Shown piece after piece: positions 7,303 to 12,468 of a DNA stretch of 12,468 nt (its first letter is position 1; each line of letters opens with the position of its first letter). Source of the stretch: Cytophagales bacterium (GTDB lineage Bacteria; Bacteroidota; Bacteroidia; Cytophagales; Cyclobacteriaceae). The translations under genes were made by a program, and so were the position numbers. Below the pieces are notes generated by a model, which was given only the letters and a program-made list of their open reading frames with translations, was not told the DNA's origin and did not search any database. Location of the stretch: contig DPLR01000639.1 of NCBI GenBank assembly GCA_003541895.1, positions 1-12,468 of the forward strand, in the 5' to 3' direction.

Positions 7303-8268
7303 ATGAATCGCATCGATCGGTTAGTGGCCATTCTTATTCACTTGCAAACCAAGCGCGTTGTTAAGGCGGAGGAAATAGGAAAGCGCTTTGGTATGAGTTT
7401 GCGCACAGTCTATCGCGATGTGAAAGCGTTGATGGAAGCCGGTGTGCCTGTAGGTTCTGAAGCAGGCAAAGGATATTTTATCGTGGATGGTTTTCATTTG
7501 CCTCCCGTCATGTTTACGCAAGACGAAGCCAACTCGATGTTACTGGCCGGTAAGTTGGTTGATAAAATGGCCGACAAATCGGTGCGTGCTGCTTTTGATT
7601 CTGCTCTTCACAAAATCAAAGCCGTATTGAGCGATCCGGAAAAAGATCACTTAGAAAATCTCGATTCAAATATTGGTGTGTTCTTGCGCTCTCGGTACGA
7701 ACATCGGGAACAAAGCGATTTCCCTGACGATTTTCTAACCGAAATTCAACGAAGCATTGCGCAACGAAATGTGTTGAGTTTAGAGTATGTAAACATGGAT
7801 GAAGCATTGACCAACCGCCTCATCGAGCCTATCGGAATTTTTTATTACAGCATGGCTTGGCATTTAATTGCGTGGTGCCGTTTGCGCAATGAATATAGAA
7901 ATTTCAGAGCCGACCGAATCAAATCATTAAAAAACACAGGCGAGCAATTTGAAAAGCGAAGTGAACTATCACTGCAAGAATATTTTAAGTCGATGTATCA
8001 ATCGACCCGAAATCTAATTCGCGTAGTGGCCACATTTGAAAAGTCGGCATTGAAAGGCAGGCCATTGTACGGAAGCGTTTCGCAAGAAGATTTGGGCACA
8101 CGCATTCGTTCAGAATTTTTAGTAGATAACCTCGTTTACATTTCCAATTGGTTTCTAGTGTTTGGTCCAAACGTTGAAGTGGAACAACCGGAGGAACTGA
8201 AAACAAAATTGGCTGAACTCACCGAAGTGCTGTACAAACATCATTCGATGACAAACCAAACAGCTTAA
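7303..8268 (+). CDS. YafY-type transcriptional regulator with HTH and WYL domains
   Basis: This 321-residue regulator has an N-terminal winged helix-turn-helix (about residues 1-60; recognition region AEEIGKRFGMSLRTVYRDV at 22-40, wing GSEAGKGYFI), a linker, and a C-terminal WYL domain at about 150-215. The signature reads WHL (186-188) rather than WYL, followed by WCRLRNEYRNFRADRI, which is normal for YafY proteins; the arginines are thought to bind a ligand, perhaps nucleic acid. The C-terminal ~90 residues are a WCX-like extension. Such regulators are usually DNA-binding repressors or activators of neighbouring genes. Two identical-core palindromes begin eight bases after its stop, ahead of a small gene set that includes an SRPBCC protein, making those genes its likely targets. 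A 31-base gap and a promoter-like box separate it from the phosphorylase. Confidence 0.92.
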   Translation: MNRIDRLVAILIHLQTKRVVKAEEIGKRFGMSLRTVYRDVKALMEAGVPVGSEAGKGYFIVDGFHLPPVMFTQDEANSMLLAGKLVDKMADKSVRAAFDSALHKIKAVLSDPEKDHLENLDSNIGVFLRSRYEHREQSDFPDDFLTEIQRSIAQRNVLSLEYVNMDEALTNRLIEPIGIFYYSMAWHLIAWCRLRNEYRNFRADRIKSLKNTGEQFEKRSELSLQEYFKSMYQSTRNLIRVVATFEKSALKGRPLYGSVSQEDLGTRIRSEFLVDNLVYISNWFLVFGPNVEVEQPEELKTKLAELTEVLYKHHSMTNQTA

Positions 8269-8276
8269 CAAGCTGC

Positions 8277-8292
8277 TGACATAGGGTTGTCA
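8277..8292. promoter_or_regulatory. Palindrome TGACATAGGGTTGTCA, probable operator 1
   Basis: A perfect 5-base dyad (TGACA / TGTCA) encloses the 6-base core TAGGGT. It starts eight bases after the WYL regulator stop. The same core recurs 53 bp downstream inside a dyad whose arms are swapped (TGTCA / TGACA). Two sites on the same helical face, between a regulator and a small gene set, suggest cooperative binding by the neighbouring WYL protein; binding itself is inferred. Confidence 0.6.
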
Positions 8293-8329
8293 CTTCGCTC
8301 AAAAAATAATTTAAAAATCTTTTTCCTGT

Positions 8330-8345
8330 TGTCATAGGGTTGACA
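8330..8345. promoter_or_regulatory. Palindrome TGTCATAGGGTTGACA, probable operator 2
   Basis: Second dyad with core TAGGGT and arms TGTCA / TGACA. It ends 35 bases before the GTG of the 30-residue peptide gene and 11 bases before the promoter-like box TTGATTTG (8357-8364), so it would cover the -33 region of that promoter. Bound protein here could block or recruit RNA polymerase. It also contains the sequence TTGACA, which could itself serve as a -35-like element. Confidence 0.6.
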
Positions 8346-8356
8346 TTGGGCGTTCG

Positions 8357-8364
8357 TTGATTTG
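8357..8364 (+). promoter_or_regulatory. Possible -7 promoter box (TTGATTTG) for the small-gene operon
   Basis: TTGATTTG differs from TAnnTTTG at one defined position. It would start transcription near 8370, giving a very short A-rich leader before the GTG at 8381. Its position immediately downstream of palindrome 2 supports the call, but the match is imperfect and there is no clear -33 motif outside the palindrome. Confidence 0.25.
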
Positions 8365-8380
8365 CATAAAAAAAAACGAA

Positions 8381-8473
8381 GTGGAATTAAGCAGAAATCA
8401 TAGAACCGACTGGCTGTATTTGGTTACCGGAATTTTAGTAGCAAGTATTGTTGTCTATTTAGTAATTATCTAA
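8381..8473 (+). CDS. 30-residue single-pass membrane peptide
   Basis: From a GTG the frame gives 30 residues: a short polar, basic start with Arg5, Arg8 and Asp10, then an uninterrupted hydrophobic stretch from Trp11 to Ile30 that fits one membrane span and runs to the stop codon. The stop is followed after a single base by the ATG of the next gene, which argues for co-translation. An A-rich stretch precedes the GTG, usual for Bacteroidetes start regions. A TTG at 8357 could extend it by eight residues, but would overlap the promoter-like box. Function is unknown; small membrane peptides often modulate a membrane protein partner. Comparison with related genomes would decide whether it is real. 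Confidence 0.5.
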   Translation: MELSRNHRTDWLYLVTGILVASIVVYLVII

Positions 8474-8474
8474 A

Positions 8475-8690
8475 ATGGAAGTACTCGTATTCAAGACTTC
8501 AGTAATTGATCCATTGAGTGTTCGCACACTGAAACCAGAGCTCGATCGTTTGGCTGGCAAAGGTAAATGGAATTTTGATCTCAGCGACTGCGATAAAATT
8601 TTACGGATCGCCTCCGATAAAGTAAATCCGCAAAATGCAATTGAGTTGCTCAGCTATTTCGGTTTCAGTTGCGCAGAGTTAGAAGATTAA
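8475..8690 (+). CDS. Conserved-looking small protein of unknown function (71 aa)
   Basis: The 71-residue product starts MEVLVFKTSV and alternates hydrophobic strands and helices (strand, helix around 15-27, strands around 32-45, helix 52-62, end strand). This would fit a small ferredoxin-like fold such as that of heavy-metal-associated domains, but there is no CxxC motif; the two cysteines (Cys39, Cys66) are far apart. The text resembles small hypothetical proteins that I associate with Cytophagales genomes, without known function. It lies one base after the 30-residue peptide and 23 bases before the SRPBCC gene, so the three probably form a single transcript downstream of the palindromes. 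Confidence 0.75.
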   Translation: MEVLVFKTSVIDPLSVRTLKPELDRLAGKGKWNFDLSDCDKILRIASDKVNPQNAIELLSYFGFSCAELED

Positions 8691-8713
8691 TTTAGAAACT
8701 TAACATCAATAAA

Positions 8714-9142
8714 ATGACAACTATTTCAACAGCCGTATCGATTAACATCAATGCGCCCATTAGCCAAGTGTGGAACGCATTGATCGACCCAGCACAAATC
8801 AAAAAATATTTGTTCGGCACAGACACCATTTGCGATTGGAAAGTAGGAAGCACCATCAAGTTCACTGGAGTATGGGATGGCAAACCATATGAAGACGTGG
8901 GTACGATTCTCGCAATCGAACCAGAAAAAATGTTGAAGTATAATTATTGGAGTAACTTCTCTGGCAAGCCGGATATTTTGGAAGACCGATTGATCATCAC
9001 TTACCTTTTGAAAGAAACCAATGGAGGAACGCAATTCACATTGACGCAAGAAAATTGTCCCACGGAAGAAGCCCGCGACCATTCAGCAAGCAATTGGAAC
9101 ATGGTTCTCAATTCGATGAAAGAAATGCTTGAAGCGAATTAA
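8714..9142 (+). CDS. SRPBCC / AHSA1-domain protein
   Basis: The 142-residue protein has the START-like fold of the AHSA1 group (COG3832): first strand SININAPISQVWNALIDP (9-26), the KKYLFGTD turn, DWKVGSTIKFTGVWDGK (41-57) and the YEDVGTILAIEPEKMLKYNYW block (59-79), ending in a long C-terminal helix (SNWNMVLNSMKEMLEA). The fold forms a deep cavity for hydrophobic ligands; ligands of bacterial members are mostly unknown. These genes are frequently found next to small HTH regulators, and here the WYL regulator lies upstream in the same direction. The whole domain is present with no truncation. Confidence 0.92.
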   Translation: MTTISTAVSININAPISQVWNALIDPAQIKKYLFGTDTICDWKVGSTIKFTGVWDGKPYEDVGTILAIEPEKMLKYNYWSNFSGKPDILEDRLIITYLLKETNGGTQFTLTQENCPTEEARDHSASNWNMVLNSMKEMLEAN

Positions 9143-9162
9143 ATTAGAACTAATTTTCGTTC

Positions 9163-9534
9163 GTGGGCAAAGTAACTTCAGAAAAAACGCTGAATGATTT
9201 TTTGAAAGGGAAATCGGAGTTGACGATTTCGTTGTTCCACCATTTTGTTAATCAATTTCAAAAAATCGGAAAAGTTACCGTTCATCCGGCCAAAACCATG
9301 ATCGGCATTGCTACTCCGCGAAAGCGAATTGTTTACATTACGCAGCTAGGGAAAAATTTTATTCACGTTGTATTTCCCTTCGACAGGCCTTATGCGGATA
9401 ATTTATGTTTTCAAAAAATTGCCAATGTACCCGGAGACAAACAATACAATCATCATTTCAGAATGCTGAGCAAGGAGGATTTAAACGAAGAAGTGATTTC
9501 ATTTATGAAACTTGCCTACCAACAAGGAACGTAG
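9163..9534 (+). CDS. DUF5655-like protein (123 aa)
   Basis: This 123-residue cytosolic protein matches the DUF5655 pattern: a helix before KIGKVTVHPAKTMIGIA, then RKRIVYITQLGKNFIHVVFPF strands, and a closing helix with EEVISFMKLAYQQ. The family has no established biochemical role; it sometimes occurs fused or adjacent to DUF4287-like or SRPBCC-type proteins. The GTG start is forced, because a stop codon lies in frame at 9151-9153 and the next in-frame ATG would remove the first third. It follows the SRPBCC stop by 20 bases and probably ends the operon; it converges with the sulfur gene, with only four bases between the two stops. Confidence 0.8.
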   Translation: MGKVTSEKTLNDFLKGKSELTISLFHHFVNQFQKIGKVTVHPAKTMIGIATPRKRIVYITQLGKNFIHVVFPFDRPYADNLCFQKIANVPGDKQYNHHFRMLSKEDLNEEVISFMKLAYQQGT

Positions 9535-9538
9535 CGAG

Positions 9539-10960
9539 TTACAACTCCGTGTTGATTTCCTGATGCATGGTTCGCTTGAGTGGCGTTGCACTCAATGCTT
9601 TATAGCCACCTCGGATGTTTACAATATGATTGAACCCTCTCGATTTTAAAATCGTTGCCATGATTACCGAGCGGTATCCTCCAGCACAATGAATAAAATA
9701 TTTTTCATCTCGGTTCAGCTGCGCCATATTTTTATTGATGAAATCGAGCGGAAAATTTTCTGCTTTTTCAAGATGCTCCGTTTTAAATTCACTGACCCTT
9801 CGCGCATCTAATACATGAAGCTTGGGGTTTTTCAAAAATTGATTGGCCAATTCTTCCGCTGAAATTTCCTCGATTGTTTCAACATCCTTTCCTGAATTTT
9901 TCCATGCCTCAAATCCACCTTTTAAAAATCCAATGGCGTTATCATAGCCCACACGTGCAAGTCGCGTAACCACCTCGAGTTCGCGGCCATGCTCAACAAT
10001 CAGAAGTAAAGGTTGTTTCAAATCAGGAATTAACGTGCCGACCCATGGTGCAAACGAATCATCAATGCCTATGAAGACTGAACCTGGTATAAATCCATTT
10101 ACAAAATCTTCTTTCTTACGCGTATCCAAAACGAGCGCACCTAAACTTTCCCACAGCGTTTCAAACTCAGGTATGGCTAAGGGTGTCGTTCCCTTTTCTA
10201 AAATTTTGTCAATGCGTTCGGAAGAGCCTGTTACATTCAGAATTACATTGGCTGGAAAATAATTTGGTGGCTCAACCAACCCATCCGTTACTTCTTGAAT
10301 AAATTCTTCGCGTGTCATATCGGCCCGCAAAGCGTAATTGAATTTTTTCTGTTTGCCAATAGTAGATTCCGTTTCTTTATCCATTTTTTTGCCACAGGCA
10401 CTTCCGGCACCGTGGCCTGGGAAAACAATGACACCGTCAGGCAAGGTCATGATTTTATTTCGAAGGGAATCGAAGAGCAAACCTGCCAAAAACTCAGGGG
10501 TAATTTCTTTTTTTACTTTTTGAACGAGGTCTGGTCTGCCCACATCGCCAACAAATAAAGTGTCGCCAGTGAAAACTGCTTGCTCTTTTCCATGTTCATC
10601 AATCAACAAATAACTAGTCGATTCTAGTGTATGACCAGGTGTGTGCAAAACTTTTATTTGAACATCTCCGAGCTGAAATAGCTCATTGTCGTTGGCAATA
10701 TGCGCATCATAGTTTGGAGTAGCCGTTGGCCCGAACACGATGGTAGCACCTGACTCTCTGCTCAAATCAATATGACCCGAAACAAAGTCAGCATGAAAAT
10801 GAGTTTCAAAAACATATTTGATTTTGGCGTTGTCCTTTCTAGCCCTCTCTAGGTAAGGAGAAGTTTCACGCAGTGGGTCGATGATAGCGGCCTCGCCCTT
10901 ACTTTCGATGTAATAGGCGGCTTCTGCTAAACATCCGGTGTATATCTGTTCTATTTTCAT
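9539..10960 (-). CDS. Persulfide dioxygenase-rhodanese fusion (CstB-like MBL-fold protein)
   Basis: The 473-residue protein has three parts. Residues 1-~240 are a metallo-beta-lactamase-fold persulfide dioxygenase, with THFHAD (His54, His56, Asp58), PGH (His110), TGD (Asp133) and PGHGAGSACGK (His183), oxidising glutathione- or low-molecular-weight persulfide to sulfite. Residues ~262-358 are a rhodanese fold whose active loop reads VEHGRELE, lacking the cysteine, so it is degenerate. Residues ~367-465 are a second rhodanese with an intact loop HCAGGYRS (Cys425). This order, dioxygenase, pseudo-rhodanese, active rhodanese, matches CstB of Staphylococcus. It would couple persulfide oxidation to thiosulfate formation in the cytosol. 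I use the ATG at 10960; a TTG six codons upstream is less likely. It has its own promoter region shared with the divergent sensor gene. Confidence 0.93.
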   Translation of the reverse strand: MKIEQIYTGCLAEAAYYIESKGEAAIIDPLRETSPYLERARKDNAKIKYVFETHFHADFVSGHIDLSRESGATIVFGPTATPNYDAHIANDNELFQLGDVQIKVLHTPGHTLESTSYLLIDEHGKEQAVFTGDTLFVGDVGRPDLVQKVKKEITPEFLAGLLFDSLRNKIMTLPDGVIVFPGHGAGSACGKKMDKETESTIGKQKKFNYALRADMTREEFIQEVTDGLVEPPNYFPANVILNVTGSSERIDKILEKGTTPLAIPEFETLWESLGALVLDTRKKEDFVNGFIPGSVFIGIDDSFAPWVGTLIPDLKQPLLLIVEHGRELEVVTRLARVGYDNAIGFLKGGFEAWKNSGKDVETIEEISAEELANQFLKNPKLHVLDARRVSEFKTEHLEKAENFPLDFINKNMAQLNRDEKYFIHCAGGYRSVIMATILKSRGFNHIVNIRGGYKALSATPLKRTMHQEINTEL

Positions 10961-10990
10961 AAGAGATTTATAATACAACTTTTAGTTATT

Positions 10991-11054
10991 GAATTGGAAA
11001 TTTAAAAACAGAGACCACTGGCATAAAATGATTTTAGTCATCCAGTGTCAATTC
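10991..11054. promoter_or_regulatory. Nested inverted repeats in the divergent intergenic region
   Basis: Between the sulfur gene and the sensor gene (10961-11182) three inverted repeats are nested around base 11030: GAATTG / CAATTC (10991-10996 and 11049-11054), CACTGG / CCAGTG (11016-11021 and 11042-11047) and TAAAAT / ATTTTA (11024-11029 and 11031-11036). The two inner pairs could form a hairpin of 32 bases. It lies 31 bases upstream of the persulfide dioxygenase start, at a position suited to an operator for that gene or for both divergent genes. The rest of this 222-base region shows no gene. Confidence 0.4.
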
Positions 11055-11182
11055 AAGAAAGTCAAGGCATGTTTTCTTTTGGGCTGAGGCCTATTTAAAA
11101 GGTGAAAAAAGCTTCATTAAAATTGGTATTTTTATAAGCATGGGGATTCTGATTCAGGGATAACCAGTAACCTACGTTGTCT

Positions 11183-12468
11183 ATGGCAAAGCTTTCTAAA
11201 AAAAATACCAAGGGTAAAGCAAATCGCACTTCTAAGGTTTTGAAGAAATCAACTCAAACAAAGCTGGTGGCGAAGGGGGTTACAAAAAAAACTGAAAAAG
11301 AAATTCTGAAGCTGCGTGAGACATTACAAAGGCGGACGATTGAGCTAGAAGAAAAAAACAGAGAGTTGAAAATTGAATCATCGCTTGAGCGCGTTCGTGC
11401 ACAAGCGATGAGCATGAAAAAACCGGCTGACCTACTTGACATCTGCGAAAATCTGTTCATCGAATTACAAGCTCTGGGTTTCTCGGAGTTGAGAAATACC
11501 ATGATCAACATTCACAACGATGAGCAAGCTTCGTTTCTCAATTACGATTATTCAGACTTGGCCGGAAAAACCATAACCAACATTTCGTACGACAGTCTTC
11601 CAGCTGTTGCCGAGTCAGTGAATAAAATCAGAAAATCGAAAGATGCATTTGCCTCTTTCTCAGTGAAGGGAAAAGAGTTGAATCGATGGAAAAAATTCCG
11701 GAGAAAAAACGGAGAACAAGACGACCCGCGTATTGAAAAGAGTAAAGGCATCCATTATTATTTTTATTCCATTGGCATCGGAGCCATCGGCATATCTACA
11801 TTCGAACCCATCGGTGAAGAGAGATTAGAATTGTTAAAACGATTCAGAAATGTTTTTAATCTCTCTTATCAACGATACATGGATATTGCTACAGCTGAAG
11901 CACAAGCAAGAGAAGCGCAGATACAACTCGCACTCGAGAAAGTGCGTGCGAGAGCGATGGCCATGCACCGCAGTGATGAACTGGCCGAGACGAGTGCATT
12001 GCTTGCAAAACAGTTTAGTGAGCTAGGACAAACTGCGGAACAGATATCCATTGGCATTGTGAAGGAGAAGGATGAGATCATTGAAATGTGGATTAACATG
12101 ATGAAAAACCCGTTGAATAAATTGTACCGGGTATCAATACATGAGCCATCCGTATTGCAAAAAATTTATCGCGGCTGGAAAGAAAAGAAGAAATCTCTTA
12201 TCATCGATCTTAAAGGAAAAGAGCTTTTAAAATATGTGCGTTTTCGCGAAACGCTTGGCGGTGCATCAATCAACGAAGACTTGATAAGTGGGCGTAGAGT
12301 TGTGCATACTGCCTATTTCACCGAAGGTATAATTACACTTTCGGCTAAAGAACTTTGCCCGCCTGAAACCATTCAGCTACTTGAACGCTTCGCTGGTGTA
12401 TTTGATCTTACATACACTCGCTTTCTCGATCTTCAAAAAGCAGAAGCACAAGCAAGAGAAGCGCAGAT
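11183..12468 (+). CDS. Tandem-module sensor protein, 5' part (runs off the window)
   Basis: The frame is open from ATG 11183 to the window end (428 codons). A Lys-rich start (residues 1-~35) leads into a coiled coil (~38-78, with LRETLQRRTIELEEKNREL). Two similar modules follow, each opening with an amphipathic helix (SLERVRAQAMSM from residue 67; ALEKVRARAMAM from 250), then an alpha/beta, GAF-like region ending in a pattern such as ELL-RF--VF-L-Y-R. Each module closes with the linker AEAQAREAQI (238 and 420), so the period is 182-183 residues. Such repeats are known from large Bacteroidetes signalling proteins, in which several sensor modules precede a histidine kinase, cyclase or other output domain; that part is outside the window. 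No membrane segment or signal peptide is seen, so it is probably cytosolic. Confidence 0.85.
   Translation, partial: MAKLSKKNTKGKANRTSKVLKKSTQTKLVAKGVTKKTEKEILKLRETLQRRTIELEEKNRELKIESSLERVRAQAMSMKKPADLLDICENLFIELQALGFSELRNTMINIHNDEQASFLNYDYSDLAGKTITNISYDSLPAVAESVNKIRKSKDAFASFSVKGKELNRWKKFRRKNGEQDDPRIEKSKGIHYYFYSIGIGAIGISTFEPIGEERLELLKRFRNVFNLSYQRYMDIATAEAQAREAQIQLALEKVRARAMAMHRSDELAETSALLAKQFSELGQTAEQISIGIVKEKDEIIEMWINMMKNPLNKLYRVSIHEPSVLQKIYRGWKEKKKSLIIDLKGKELLKYVRFRETLGGASINEDLISGRRVVHTAYFTEGIITLSAKELCPPETIQLLERFAGVFDLTYTRFLDLQKAEAQAREAQ
11897..11922 (+). repeat. 26-base direct repeat, copy 1 (inter-module linker)
   Basis: A 26-base stretch encoding the EAQAREAQI linker is identical at 12443-12468. 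The copies are in the same frame, 546 bases (182 codons) apart, and mark the end of a sensor module. The exact identity, against weaker similarity in the rest of the module, suggests recent duplication, gene conversion or strong constraint on the linker. Confidence 0.9.
12443..12468 (+). repeat. 26-base direct repeat, copy 2 (inter-module linker, at window edge)
   Basis: Identical to 11897-11922 and ending exactly at the window edge, so the true length of identity may be longer. The following sequence is expected to open a third module with a VRARAMAM-type helix. Confidence 0.9.

Noticed and set aside
8277..8345. Two repeats as the beginning of a CRISPR array
   Set aside because: Only two short units, with swapped arms, no third copy and no cas genes; the dyad form fits an operator better.
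10961..10978. TTG start for the persulfide dioxygenase
   Set aside because: Family proteins begin with a strand such as MKIEQIYTGCLAEAAY, which starts at the ATG at 10960.
11897..12468. 26-base direct repeats as the ends of a mobile element
   Set aside because: They are in frame within one continuous coding sequence and coincide with a protein module boundary; no transposase or terminal inverted repeats are present.

Overview
The window (about 12.5 kb, moderately AT-rich) reads as chromosomal DNA of a Bacteroidetes bacterium, most likely from the Cytophagales. The grounds are the gene families (a DUF6090-type membrane protein, a WYL regulator next to an AHSA1/SRPBCC protein, sensor modules with repeated VRARAMAM helices, a bacterial kynurenine pathway), the weak Shine-Dalgarno sequences, and promoter-like TAnnTTTG / TAnnTTCG boxes lying directly before start codons. 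I see no tRNA, rRNA, CRISPR array or insertion sequence, and no gene-free stretch longer than 300 bases.

Region 1 (1-2123): a 156-base leader with a short perfect dyad, a 3-oxoadipyl-CoA/acetyl-CoA thiolase (PcaF/PaaJ type), and a DUF6090-like single-pass membrane protein whose start overlaps the thiolase stop (ATGA).

Region 2 (2159-7271): a tightly packed, one-direction kynurenine-pathway cluster: 3-hydroxyanthranilate 3,4-dioxygenase, an Ogt-type DNA repair methyltransferase, a small antitoxin-like gene with a PIN-domain toxin, kynureninase, kynurenine 3-monooxygenase and a nucleoside phosphorylase. The three pathway enzymes turn kynurenine into 3-hydroxykynurenine (Kmo), then 3-hydroxyanthranilate (KynU), then 2-amino-3-carboxymuconate semialdehyde (3HAO), which cyclises to quinolinate for NAD or can be degraded further. 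Tryptophan 2,3-dioxygenase, kynurenine formamidase, ACMS decarboxylase and quinolinate phosphoribosyltransferase are not in the window. The toxin-antitoxin pair and ogt sit inside the cluster with gaps of only a few bases, so kynU and kmo are probably transcribed through them.

Region 3 (7303-9534): a WYL/YafY-type regulator, then a 112-base gap with two palindromes, TGACATAGGGTTGTCA and TGTCATAGGGTTGACA, 53 bp apart (about five helical turns), then a short collinear series: a 30-residue membrane peptide, a 71-residue unknown protein, an SRPBCC/AHSA1 protein and a DUF5655-like protein. The layout suggests that the WYL regulator controls these small genes through the palindromes.

Region 4 (9539-12468): a convergent, minus-strand persulfide dioxygenase/rhodanese fusion resembling CstB, with one degenerate and one intact rhodanese domain; a 222-base divergent intergenic region with nested inverted repeats; and the 5' part of a large tandem-module sensor protein. 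The window cuts that protein inside a 26-base exact repeat marking the module boundary, so its output domain is not visible.
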